Source: Nitrospinaceae bacterium (lineage in GTDB: Bacteria; Nitrospinota; Nitrospinia; Nitrospinales; VA-1). From it: a stretch of 17,004 nucleotides of DNA. A program made the position numbers and the translations under genes. Numbering within the stretch: the first letter of the stretch is position 1; every line of letters begins with the position of its first letter. Under the pieces are notes generated by a model that was not told the origin of the DNA, did no database searches, and was given only the letters and a program-made list of their open reading frames with translations. The stretch is taken from NCBI GenBank assembly GCA_029937635.1, contig JAPYPM010000019.1, positions 1-17,004 of the forward strand, read 5' to 3'. Positions 1 to 7,391 of this stretch are shown here, one piece after another.

Positions 1-810
1 TATCTGGTGTACGGGCTCTATATCCGTAATCTCTGGTGGGAAAAATAGTTTAAGAACAACCCAACCACAGATAAAAAGTATAAAAACAAGAGGAAAACTC
101 AATTGAGTGTATTCTAAAATTCCAATACTCATGGTGTGCGTAGTCTTTTCGAGAATCTCCACACCAAGCAGAACACGCCCACCACCAAATACTGTTGCAG
201 TGCCTCCGATGATACATCCCCAAGCCAGGGCAAAAAACATACCCTTCCCAAAAACGGAGTCTTTATTACTCAGATCAAGCGTCTTCACAATTTCTGAGAC
301 AATAGGAAACATCATTGCTGCCACAGCGTGTTCAGACATAAAACAAGAACTAAAGGCACTTAAAAAATAAATCGCCATTAATAAGCGCGATGGGCTTGCA
401 CCCCAATTATCTATCACCCATATCGAAATACGCGTACTCAGACCGCAAGCAATCATCGCAGCAGATAAAATAAACACACCTAGAATAAAAAATACTGCTT
501 TATTACCAAAAAATGAATATACGTCTGAAGCGTTCATGATTCCCATCATCGGAATCGTAGCAATTGCAAGCAGACTGGTAATCGAAAGCGGGATTAGGTT
601 GGTTGTCCACAAACTGACACAAAGGAAAAAAACGCATAAAACTTTATAACCTTCACGTGATAAATCTTGAGGTCCTTCCAGTGAAATTAAAAAGAAAAAC
701 GTAGAAAAAAAAATAACCAGCAGGATTTCTCGACGCATACGGTCAAGAATCACCAATATCAAAGGACGGCGATCGACAATTATATTAGGAGTGCCTTCAG
801 TTATTTTCAT
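1..810 (-). CDS. SLC13/DASS-like anion permease, N-terminal part (runs off left edge)
   Basis: An open frame of 270 codons starts at an ATG at 810 and is still open at position 1. It is strongly hydrophobic, with several membrane segments (about residues 28-45, 56-72, 76-92, 104-122, 143-158, 190-208, 236-257). The family is inferred from a hairpin-like segment with SEHAVAAMMFPI at 159-170, which sits where SLC13/DASS carriers have a serine-asparagine-threonine motif before a methionine- and proline-rich stretch. A glycine-rich GGTATVFGGG follows at 202-211, where family members usually have a GT(P)PN loop. Such carriers move dicarboxylates, sulfate or other anions across the inner membrane with sodium or protons. 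Here the asparagine and threonine of the first motif are Glu and His, and the GTPPN loop is absent, so substrate and coupling ion are uncertain. No clear Shine-Dalgarno was seen. The related Ars/NhaD-type carriers are an alternative family. Confidence 0.7.
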   Translation of the reverse strand, partial: MKITEGTPNIIVDRRPLILVILDRMRREILLVIFFSTFFFLISLEGPQDLSREGYKVLCVFFLCVSLWTTNLIPLSITSLLAIATIPMMGIMNASDVYSFFGNKAVFFILGVFILSAAMIACGLSTRISIWVIDNWGASPSRLLMAIYFLSAFSSCFMSEHAVAAMMFPIVSEIVKTLDLSNKDSVFGKGMFFALAWGCIIGGTATVFGGGRVLLGVEILEKTTHTMSIGILEYTQLSFPLVFILFICGWVVLKLFFPPEITDIEPVHQI

Positions 811-1091
811 AATTTTTCTAAAATGTTAATCAAGGAAAGCGTCTAATATGACTACAGATAACCAAATTTACCGGGAGCGTGTAAACTACAATAAATGAAT
901 TAGCTGAAGGTTGCAACCAGCCCTAAAATGGTGACTATAGGATCGCTTCTAACGAGGATTGGCATTAAAATTAGAATAGACTATTCGTTTATAAAAAAAT
1001 TAAGTGCTTTCCCGAATAAAAAAATTTTCTTTAAATGTCATCGGTGGAAGGTGAGAAATTGGTGGTTAGATTTTAAGGGTAGGAAAAGAAA
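811..1091. other. Intergenic, no gene seen
   Basis: This gap lies upstream of the permease and downstream of the radical SAM gene, both on the minus strand. I found no convincing ORF with a ribosome binding site, no hairpin followed by a T-tract and no RNA gene. It presumably holds the permease promoter, but I could not pick one out. Confidence 0.5.
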
Positions 1092-2114
1092 TTACACAGA
1101 CACCTGAGATGCTATTTTATTTTTATTGACTAGTTGGTCAGATTCTACTTGATCAATGACCCACAAATCACAGGATTCACAGGTATCCCGATAGTTTTTT
1201 CTGAAATGGTTAAACTGTTCATTTTGCCAGATAGATTGCAAGTCGCCCTTAAGCAGGCTACCCATTTTCACGTCTGGTAAAAGACAACAAGGAGTAACGT
1301 TACCCTCGCGACTCACATAGGCATAGTCGAATGTCTTAAGACAGTATTTCCCAGATCGGTGAAGTTTTTTCCTTAGAAGTCGATAAAAAAATCGAACCAT
1401 CCTTGTACCAACTGCATACTGAAGCCAGTCAAGGCGGATACCACAATCACTAGCTATCCGGTCTGCTTCAGAGAAAATACGTTCCTCTTCGATTTGACTG
1501 GGGCGCTTTAACTCAGGTGCATATTTACGATCAATACGACCTACGTTTACTGCTTCAACACCGATACGTGCTCCAAACTTTATAACATTATATAAATCTT
1601 TCTCACATCCTTCATGAAGAGTAGCTTGGAGACGAATTGATGGTTTCCCGATTTCTCGAAGCTTCGCCACTTTCTCTATGTTTTCGTATACTTTATTACT
1701 AGTATGCCCGTTTGAAACATTATTATCCTCAATCCCATCTATTGAAAAAGTAATCTCATCAAGCCCAGCGTTTAATACCTTTTTCACAATCAACTCATTT
1801 GAAAAAAGCCCATTGGAAGTTATCATCACTCGATGCCCACCCTCTTTACAATAGGCAATCATATCAAAGATACGCGGATGCAAAAACGGCTCTCCCCAAC
1901 CTGTAAGTGTAATATTTTCTCTTTCGGTTAGTTTATCTACCACAGTTATAAACTTATCCCAATCCATATGCTCTAGTTCAATATCAAGGACCTCTCGTGG
2001 GCACATTGGGCAATCCATGTTGCATCTGTTAGTGATTTCGATTTGCACCTGACGAGGCTTTAAAGGCAAAATATAGAAAAGTCTTTGAAATGTATCCTGA
2101 ATCAGTGTCAACAT
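1092..2114 (-). CDS. Radical SAM protein with C-terminal SPASM-type domain
   Basis: The 340-residue protein begins with a short lead-in. It then has the radical SAM cysteine motif CNMDCPMC (C31, C35, C38), which binds the [4Fe-4S] cluster that cleaves S-adenosylmethionine. TGWGEPFLHP at 71-80 is the usual glycine/glutamate SAM-binding motif, and SIDG at 124-127 is a typical core strand. The C-terminus carries C258, the pair C276-C277, and C312-x2-C315. This is a SPASM-like set that normally holds one auxiliary iron-sulfur cluster. Enzymes of this shape mature peptides, activate sulfatases or modify small molecules. No precursor peptide or sulfatase lies next to it, so the substrate is unknown. 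The gene is alone on its strand and divergent from leuC, with 248 bp between them. The ATG start has no good Shine-Dalgarno, but a later start would cut into the N-terminal core. Confidence 0.88.
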   Translation of the reverse strand: MLTLIQDTFQRLFYILPLKPRQVQIEITNRCNMDCPMCPREVLDIELEHMDWDKFITVVDKLTERENITLTGWGEPFLHPRIFDMIAYCKEGGHRVMITSNGLFSNELIVKKVLNAGLDEITFSIDGIEDNNVSNGHTSNKVYENIEKVAKLREIGKPSIRLQATLHEGCEKDLYNVIKFGARIGVEAVNVGRIDRKYAPELKRPSQIEEERIFSEADRIASDCGIRLDWLQYAVGTRMVRFFYRLLRKKLHRSGKYCLKTFDYAYVSREGNVTPCCLLPDVKMGSLLKGDLQSIWQNEQFNHFRKNYRDTCESCDLWVIDQVESDQLVNKNKIASQVSV

Positions 2115-2362
2115 ATTTTTAAATGAGGCTAGAAAGATGTTTCTGTTACTATCAATTTTCTCAAAAATATATAACTTTTGACTAATACGAAAAAATTAAA
2201 TAGTATTCTCACTGCTTTTCGGTTTATCCTAGAAAAAACTGTAATCTTAACCAGAGCTCTTACTAAGCTTTAACGCGCCTTGTAATCGCTAAAAATAAAG
2301 GTTTTTGACTCTTTCTCCAGATTCGCTTCAAATACGATCATAATTATAAGGAAACTTCTTAA

Positions 2363-3661
2363 ATGGGTCTGACAATTACTGAAAAAATTCTAGCCGCTCA
2401 CGCTGGTAAAGATAAAGTTATCCCAGGAGAAACAATCTGGGTGGATGTAGATGTTTTAATGACACATGATGTCTGTGGACCTGGCACCATAAGCATCTTT
2501 AAAGAACAGTTTGGGAAAAATGCTAAAGTATTTGATCCAGAAAAAGTAGTTATCATCCCCGATCACTACATCTTCACCTCAGATAAACATGCCAATCGCA
2601 ACATAGATATTCTGAGAGAATTCGTCTCTGAGCAAAATCTCCCTTACTATTATGATGTAGGAACAGAAAATTACAAGGGTGTTTGTCACATCGCCTTAGC
2701 TCAAGAAGGACACAATAGACCAGGAGAAGTACTTTTTGGGACTGACTCCCATACTTGCACATCTGGAGCGTTCGGTATGTTTTCTACTGGCATAGGTAAT
2801 ACAGATGCAGCTTTTATTCTCGGCACAGGAAAATTGTGGGTTAAAGTGCCTGAAACTATGCAATTTGAATTTACTGGTAAATTCCCAGACTACATAATGG
2901 CTAAAGATATCATTTTGCAGGTCATTGGTGATATAGGTGTCGATGGAGCAACATACCGCACAATGGAATGGGCAGGAGACGCAATCATGAACTTCTCTAT
3001 GGAAGAACGCATGACGCTGTGTAACATGGCCATTGAAGCTGGAGGGAAAAATGCTGTTATTGAGGCAGATGAAGTTACCCTTAAGTATGTCAATAAACGA
3101 ACTAACAAACCTTATAAGACTTATCATTCAGACCAAGCTGCGAACTATTTTTTCAAGAAAACTTATAACGCTTCAGCTATGGAGCCAGTTGTTGCCAAAC
3201 CTCACTCACCCGACAACAAAGCTCTTGTTAGAGAATGTAGCGACATAAAAATAGATCGTTCCTATATTGGTTCTTGTACGGGCGGCAAGTATACCGATTT
3301 TCTTGCTGCAGCAAATATTCTCTATGGCAAAAAAGTAGCTGTTAATACGTTTATTGTTCCAGCCACGACCGAGGTATTTAAAGATCTAGAATGTAAAACA
3401 TTAAATGGCAAGACTCTATTAAATATTTTCAAAGAAGCCGGATGTGAAATAGGCGATGCATCTTGCGCAGCATGCTTAGGTGGCCCTAAAGATACGTTCG
3501 GAAGAACCCATGGAACGGAGGTCGTAGTCTCCACAACAAACCGAAATTTTCCTGGCAGAATGGGGTCTAAACAATCGGAAGTTTACCTCGCTTCACCATA
3601 TACAGCCGCCGCATCTGCTTTGACAGGACGAATTACCGACCCACGAGAGATGCTAAACTAA
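2363..3661 (+). CDS. leuC: 3-isopropylmalate dehydratase large subunit (LeuC/HacA-type)
   Basis: This aconitase-family protein has 432 residues, the usual length for the stand-alone large subunit of the archaeal/HacA-like LeuC type. With LeuD it interconverts 2- and 3-isopropylmalate in leucine synthesis in the cytoplasm. The [4Fe-4S] ligands are visible as C305 in GSCTGG and C368/C371 in CAACLGG. GTDSHTCTSG (126-135) and NRNFPGRMG (393-401) are family signatures for substrate and cluster binding. The start is supported by AAGGAAA at 2348-2354, 8 nt before the ATG. leuD follows 25 nt later, so the two are almost certainly co-transcribed. No leuA or leuB is in the window. Homoaconitase or a related 2-methylmalate dehydratase is the main alternative, because this subfamily is shared. 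The LeuD loop favours isopropylmalate. Confidence 0.92.
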   Translation: MGLTITEKILAAHAGKDKVIPGETIWVDVDVLMTHDVCGPGTISIFKEQFGKNAKVFDPEKVVIIPDHYIFTSDKHANRNIDILREFVSEQNLPYYYDVGTENYKGVCHIALAQEGHNRPGEVLFGTDSHTCTSGAFGMFSTGIGNTDAAFILGTGKLWVKVPETMQFEFTGKFPDYIMAKDIILQVIGDIGVDGATYRTMEWAGDAIMNFSMEERMTLCNMAIEAGGKNAVIEADEVTLKYVNKRTNKPYKTYHSDQAANYFFKKTYNASAMEPVVAKPHSPDNKALVRECSDIKIDRSYIGSCTGGKYTDFLAAANILYGKKVAVNTFIVPATTEVFKDLECKTLNGKTLLNIFKEAGCEIGDASCAACLGGPKDTFGRTHGTEVVVSTTNRNFPGRMGSKQSEVYLASPYTAAASALTGRITDPREMLN

Positions 3662-3686
3662 AAACTAGTCAAGGTAAGCTAAAAAA

Positions 3687-4244
3687 ATGAAACAAATTAT
3701 TACAGGAAGAGCCTATGTCTTAGGAGATGATATAGATACTGACCAAATCATACCGGCTGAGCATCTAGTATATAGCTTAAGCGACCCTGAAGAGAAAAAA
3801 AACTACGGGAAATTTGCTCTGTCAGGAGTTCCAAAAATTGGAGCTGGACTGCCTGAAGGAAACAAACTCTTCGTGCATGAAGGAAAATTTGAATCAGAAT
3901 ATACTATAATAATTGGAGGGAAAAATTTTGGTTGTGGGTCTTCGCGGGAACATGCACCAGCGTGTCTTAAAATAGCTGGGATTCAAGCTATTGTTGCGAA
4001 ATCTTATGCTCGTATTTTTTATCGCAACTCTGTAGATGGTGGGTTTTTTATCCCTTTTGAAACTTTAGACAAACTTCTTAATAACATCACTACCGGGGAT
4101 AGTTTGACAATCAATCTAGAAGCTGGAAAACTGACCAATAACTCCTCCGGTCAAACACTCAAACTCCAACCTCTTGGGGAGGTTGTTGAGATTGTAAAAG
4201 CTGGAAATATTTTTGAATATGCACGCAAAACCGGAATGATCTAA
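3687..4244 (+). CDS. leuD: 3-isopropylmalate dehydratase small subunit
   Basis: The 185-residue swivelling small subunit completes the LeuC active site. It starts with GRAYVLGDDIDTDQIIPAEHL, the classic N-terminus of the family. It has GKNFGCGSSREHAP (78-91), the signature that positions substrate, and ARIFYRN (108-114). The short substrate-specificity loop after IPAE reads HLVYS (26-30). As I recall, methanogen isopropylmalate isomerases have an LVY-type loop and homoaconitases an LRT-type loop, so this favours isopropylmalate. AAGGT at 3670-3674 is a usable ribosome binding site about 12 nt before the ATG. The length is normal and the gene is intact. The next gene, an exported LRR protein, follows after 17 nt in the same direction. 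Confidence 0.92.
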   Translation: MKQIITGRAYVLGDDIDTDQIIPAEHLVYSLSDPEEKKNYGKFALSGVPKIGAGLPEGNKLFVHEGKFESEYTIIIGGKNFGCGSSREHAPACLKIAGIQAIVAKSYARIFYRNSVDGGFFIPFETLDKLLNNITTGDSLTINLEAGKLTNNSSGQTLKLQPLGEVVEIVKAGNIFEYARKTGMI

Positions 4245-4261
4245 TAAGGAAAACTTACGTT

Positions 4262-5089
4262 ATGAAACACTTTTTGAAATTTTTAATTTTAATTGTAATG
4301 ACCATCTTCTTCACTCTACCAGTTTCCGGATACCAATCAAAAGAACATGAACCGAGTAAAGATGCAAAAAAACAAGGAGGAAAAGGACATCACGGTTATG
4401 GACGTCCCAAGGGACCACCTGCAGATATTCCAGCTCATATTAAAGAAAGAACCAGTCCTGATGGGAAAGGTATTAACCTTAATGGGTCACAAATAGGAGT
4501 CAAGGGAATCGCTGTTATGGCAGAAACACCCGCACTTAAAAATGTTGTGAGTATGGCCTTAAAAGGTAATAACCTCGGTGATGAAGGTGTTCGTGTTATA
4601 ACTCAATCAAATACATTCAAGAACTTAGAATTTCTCTCTCTATGGGACAATGGAATTTCGCCCGAAGGAATAAAAATGTTAGCACGTGGCGCAAATTTCA
4701 ATAAGCTGAAAGAGCTCAATCTGATGCAAAATAATGTCGGGGATCAAGGGGTAGTTCTACTCGTTGATTCAAGCAATTTATCTAATTTAACTTCTCTAGA
4801 TTTAAGCGTCAATAAAATCGGCGATAAGGGTGCCATAGCTATTGCTACGTCACCTTACCTAGCCAACTTAAAAAAGCTTGACCTATTTAATAATCAAATC
4901 AGCCTCAAGGGTCTCAGGGCTATACTTCAATCTAAAACACTGATTAGTCTTAAAGAGATTGATTTCGTAAAAAATAATGTAGATGACGAGTCAGCCGCAA
5001 AATTATGGGAATCTCACATGAATTCTTGTCGCACCTTAAAAAAAAGTAGCAATTCCAAAAAGGTAAAACTCCCACTTTGTGCAAACTAG
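4262..5089 (+). CDS. Exported leucine-rich repeat protein, ribonuclease-inhibitor type
   Basis: The 275-residue protein has a signal peptide (two lysines in the first six residues, hydrophobic core about 7-20, likely cleavage near VSG-Y at 23). A charged glycine/proline-rich linker covers about 25-65. Six complete leucine-rich repeats of exactly 27 residues follow. The framing leucines fall at 73, 100, 127, 154, 181 and 208, and a seventh partial unit has Phe at 235. Each unit reads roughly LxLxxNxIGDxGxxxLAxSxxLxNLxx, the alternating strand-helix pattern of RI-like LRRs, which usually act as protein-binding scaffolds. The C-terminal tail is lysine-rich with two cysteines (C256, C273) that could be disulfide-linked after export. 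AAGGA at 4246-4250 lies 11 nt before the ATG. The gene is 17 nt behind leuD and probably co-transcribed, although a functional link to leucine synthesis is not obvious. The partner is unknown. Confidence 0.8.
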   Translation: MKHFLKFLILIVMTIFFTLPVSGYQSKEHEPSKDAKKQGGKGHHGYGRPKGPPADIPAHIKERTSPDGKGINLNGSQIGVKGIAVMAETPALKNVVSMALKGNNLGDEGVRVITQSNTFKNLEFLSLWDNGISPEGIKMLARGANFNKLKELNLMQNNVGDQGVVLLVDSSNLSNLTSLDLSVNKIGDKGAIAIATSPYLANLKKLDLFNNQISLKGLRAILQSKTLISLKEIDFVKNNVDDESAAKLWESHMNSCRTLKKSSNSKKVKLPLCAN

Positions 5090-5112
5090 AAAGTCTCTTA
5101 AAAAAAATTGAG

Positions 5113-5301
5113 TTACCGATTAAAACGGCGCTCGTTATACCTATCAATGTGTTCCCTCACGCTTTGTGTTCCCCTCATAAAAATATCGAGCATATCTTTA
5201 AGGGCTTCCTTCTCGCCCTCTTTGTTCTCAGCTTTTTTATAGTTATTTGCTTCTTCTGTTATACCTTTTAAGAGCAGATCTAGTTCCTCTTTAAATGCCA
5301 T
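5113..5301 (-). CDS. Small charged unknown protein with a perfect Shine-Dalgarno
   Basis: I do not recognise this 62-residue protein. It is cytoplasmic by composition, rich in Glu, Lys and Arg, and likely all helical (for example EELDLLLKGITEEANNYKKA near the N-terminus). It has no cysteine, no membrane segment and no signal peptide. It is believed real because of its start: the ATG at 5301 is preceded on the minus strand by TAAGGAGGTGAT (5319-5308), fully complementary to the usual 3' end of 16S rRNA, with 6 nt spacing. It lies downstream of csrA-fliW on the same strand, but an intrinsic terminator separates it from fliW. Its stop is 23 nt from the convergent end of the LRR gene. A small regulator or adaptor connected to the CsrA/flagellar module is possible but unproven. 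Confidence 0.68.
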   Translation of the reverse strand: MAFKEELDLLLKGITEEANNYKKAENKEGEKEALKDMLDIFMRGTQSVREHIDRYNERRFNR

Positions 5302-5307
5302 AATCCA

Positions 5308-5319
5308 ATCACCTCCTTA
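5308..5319 (-). promoter_or_regulatory. 12-nt perfect Shine-Dalgarno
   Basis: TAAGGAGGTGAT on the minus strand pairs without mismatch with the conserved 16S 3' end, 6 nt ahead of the ATG at 5301. It is much longer than the 4-5 nt sites of the neighbouring genes, which implies high translation once the message is made. Confidence 0.8.
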
Positions 5320-5329
5320 ATTTTTGCGT

Positions 5330-5367
5330 AAAAAAACCGCCTATCTGAATTTTCAACAAATAGGCGG
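5330..5367 (-). terminator. Intrinsic terminator between fliW and the 62-residue gene
   Basis: On the minus strand CCGCCTAT (5367-5360) pairs with ATAGGCGG (5344-5337), a GC-rich 8-bp stem. The loop holds a further short TGAA/TTCA pairing, and seven T residues follow (5336-5330). It should end csrA-fliW transcription. It sits only 10 nt upstream of the Shine-Dalgarno of the next gene, so it may also act as an attenuator. Confidence 0.8.
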
Positions 5368-5446
5368 CAAAGAAAATCACAAGGATACTCCTAACAGATT
5401 AGATACTACTGACATCCCAAACGATTTAAAAAATATACTCAAAAAA

Positions 5447-5452
5447 ATTATA
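5447..5452 (-). promoter_or_regulatory. Possible -10 element for the 62-residue gene
   Basis: A perfect TATAAT lies on the minus strand between fliW and the small gene. There is no good -35 at 17 bp. If used, it would give a leader of about 140 nt that contains the terminator hairpin. Such AT-rich hexamers arise easily by chance, so this is weak. Confidence 0.25.
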
Positions 5453-5483
5453 TTGAGCAATTTTCAACTATCTAAAAAAATAT

Positions 5484-5936
5484 CTAACCAGATACCTTTT
5501 TATTTTTTGAGGATATCAAGGAATGTTTAGTATCATACTCAGTACTTGTGAGGACAACTTGTTTAGACAGACGGTTTTTCTGATTAATTACTAATGGGGC
5601 AACCAGATTGGCTGTCATTTCACTATGGACTTTAGGTATAGTGACGATAACACGAACTGCAACCGATTCCATTGATTCAATCTTAAGTTGATTCATTTCG
5701 TTATCACTTAAAACCATTTTATATTCAGGTACAAATAAAAATGGATCCGTCACAATAAAAGCCAACTCCCGAGACCTCAATGACTGTAACCACTCCATAG
5801 GGCTTTCAACCTTAGGATCAAGAGGGAGAATGACAAACTCTTTTTCCTGGTCAAAACCATACAAAGCACCTGGGAAAAGAAGAATATCTTTGTCCTGAAT
5901 TTCTATAGAACCGAAACGTGCGGTTTCGTATTTCAT
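5484..5936 (-). CDS. fliW: Flagellar assembly factor FliW, CsrA antagonist
   Basis: FliW (150 residues, normal length) binds either flagellin or CsrA. When flagellin is exported, FliW is freed and blocks CsrA allosterically, coupling flagellar assembly to translation. Family features are the beta-rich start, LLFPGALYGF (19-28), the central PMEWLQSLRSRELAF (46-60), IVTDPFLFVPEY (61-72) and the hallmark NLVAPLVIN (110-118) followed by KQVVL (125-129). Its ATG overlaps the csrA stop codon in ATGA (4 bp), so the two are translationally coupled. The last 20 residues are lysine- and serine-rich and poorly conserved in the family. No flagellar structural genes are in the window. Confidence 0.93.
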   Translation of the reverse strand: MKYETARFGSIEIQDKDILLFPGALYGFDQEKEFVILPLDPKVESPMEWLQSLRSRELAFIVTDPFLFVPEYKMVLSDNEMNQLKIESMESVAVRVIVTIPKVHSEMTANLVAPLVINQKNRLSKQVVLTSTEYDTKHSLISSKNKKVSG

Positions 5937-6175
5937 TTTTTCAAATTGTCAGAAATAAAATCGTTAATTTGCCCAGGATCAAATCTATCCGGAGTGGAGG
6001 AGGCTTTTTTGTTTTCCTCTTGAATTTTAAGAAAAACCTCTTCGCGGTAAACCTTGGTAGTTTTTGGAGCTTCTATTCCTAAACGAATATTTTTCCCTTT
6101 TATTTCTATAACGGTAACTTTCACATCATCATTAATTTGAATGCTTTCACCGACTTTTCTTGTAAGAACTAACAT
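5933..6175 (-). CDS. csrA: Carbon storage/translational regulator CsrA
   Basis: CsrA is a dimeric RNA-binding protein that recognises GGA in mRNA leaders, usually over the ribosome binding site. The start is set at the ATG at 6175 because the protein then begins MLVLTRKVGESI, as the family does. An upstream in-frame TTG at 6208 would add 11 unrelated residues. L4 and R6 on the first strand and R44 in YREEV (43-47) are the RNA-contact positions. At 80 residues it is longer than the enterobacterial form. The extra C-terminal tail (about 52-80) is typical of CsrA proteins that are controlled by FliW, and fliW overlaps the stop codon. The leader carries two GGA motifs, suggesting self-repression. 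Confidence 0.95.
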   Translation of the reverse strand: MLVLTRKVGESIQINDDVKVTVIEIKGKNIRLGIEAPKTTKVYREEVFLKIQEENKKASSTPDRFDPGQINDFISDNLKK

Positions 6176-6181
6176 TGGCGG

Positions 6182-6193
6182 ATTCCATTCCCC
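6182..6193 (-). promoter_or_regulatory. Candidate CsrA binding sites in the csrA leader
   Basis: The minus strand reads GGGGAATGGAAT from 6193 to 6182, containing ATGGA (an ANGGA match) and GGGGA. The second GGA ends 8 nt before the csrA ATG, which is Shine-Dalgarno position, and no stronger ribosome binding site is present. CsrA bound here would compete directly with the ribosome. Autorepression is inferred from this placement. Confidence 0.45.
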
Positions 6194-6244
6194 ATTATGA
6201 AGTAACAATACTTTCTAACTCACACTCACTTTAGTATTGTTTGA

Positions 6245-6253
6245 ATTATAACA
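6245..6253 (-). promoter_or_regulatory. Extended -10 promoter for csrA-fliW
   Basis: The minus strand has TGTTATAAT, a perfect TGn-TATAAT extended -10. The -35 region at 17 bp is GC-rich and does not match TTGACA, as is common for extended -10 promoters. Transcription would start near 6239, giving a leader of about 64 nt. No sigma-28 or sigma-54 motif was seen. Confidence 0.5.
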
Positions 6254-6965
6254 AAAAAAAAATAAAACGGCGGGTTTTGTTGTTAATTACATAGTTATTC
6301 AACTATATAAAAAGGGATATTCATTGAATCTATTTAGTGATTAAGGTATTTGTCTTCCTTCATTTTCGAAACTTTTTTTGAAATACCTAGAACGGTATCT
6401 TAGTTAACAGAGTAGAGGATTTACAAATAACCTGTCCAAGGTAAATTCACTCCAGTAAAAAACCTATAATCTATTTAAATATATAATTTTTGTTGTTTAT
6501 AAAAATAATGTCTATCGTTTTTTTTATCCTGTACAATTCTGCGAAAAACTGGACTCACCCTTCAATTCTAGTTATATTTGGGTGGTTATTTTCCCTTCAA
6601 CTTTACAAAGTCTGTTCAAGACGATTACATACCTATCTACTGGCAACATCAAAATGGTTAAAAACAACATACTAAAAGTTTGGAATAAAATATAAACTTA
6701 AAGGTGTCTATTATTGATTATTCAAAAGAACTTTTGTTCAATATAACGGACAGTTAGTATGAAAATGTTGTCTATCATACTAAAATCAAGAACACCAAAA
6801 AAAATAAAATGACATCTGTTTTTAATTAAAATGACTTATGTTATTATTTGAGGTATATTCTTCTGTTTTTCGAATTAGAAACTCAATATTGAACAGACCA
6901 ACTTTTTAATTCCAAATAAGAAAATTCAAGATTAACTATCTAAAATATAAGAGATTAGTGAAAAT
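6254..6965. other. Long AT-rich intergenic stretch, no gene seen
   Basis: This stretch separates the csrA promoter from tRNA-Phe. A 61-codon open frame on the plus strand near 6490 starts with TTG, lacks a ribosome binding site and looks like a chance hydrophobic frame. Several short AT-rich inverted repeats occur (for example TTAGTATG at 6754-6761 with CATACTAA at 6776-6783), none with a terminator T-tract. The tRNA promoter should lie near the right end: TATAAG at 6946-6951 is a candidate -10, but without a clear -35. Confidence 0.45.
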
Positions 6966-7157
<192 letters not shown>

Positions 7158-7234
7158 CTATGATTTAGAAAGTATAAAAAGTAAATATTTTGACTCATTT
7201 TATTGAAATATTACCATTTATAGAATTTCCTGTG

Positions 7235-7268
7235 AACCTCTCAAATACGATATTTTGAGAGGTTTTTT
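7235..7268 (+). terminator. Intrinsic terminator downstream of tRNA-Phe
   Basis: CCTCTCAAA (7237-7245) pairs with TTTGAGAGG (7254-7262) around an 8-nt loop, and six T residues follow (7263-7268). Two A-T pairs can extend the stem. It would end a plus-strand transcript coming through the tRNA. Confidence 0.8.
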
Positions 7269-7391
7269 CGTATGATTTATTTTGATATGGATTCACAAAA
7301 AGTGTTTTAAATCGGTTCTACGAGAATGGAATTAGGGTTGAAGTGAAACTATCGAATTCAGTCTCAAGTCAACCCCCGGACTTTCATAAAG

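Noticed and set aside
107..370. 87-codon plus-strand open frame
   Set aside because: It is antisense to the permease reading frame, which is open for 270 codons and has membrane-protein character.
2305..2338. Possible sigma-70 promoter for leuC (TTGACT at 2305-2310)
   Set aside because: No acceptable -10 lies at 16-19 bp. The nearest candidate is 22 bp away, so I did not call it.
6490..6675. 61-codon hydrophobic open frame on the plus strand
   Set aside because: It starts at TTG or a poor ATG without a ribosome binding site, lies in AT-rich DNA where such frames are common, and shows no motif.
6703..6796. Nested inverted repeats suggesting a structured RNA (GGTGT/ACACC around CAAAA/TTTTG and TTAGTATG/CATACTAA)
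   Set aside because: The stems are short and A/T-only for the most part, which is expected by chance in 700 bp of AT-rich DNA. No promoter, terminator or conservation evidence is available.
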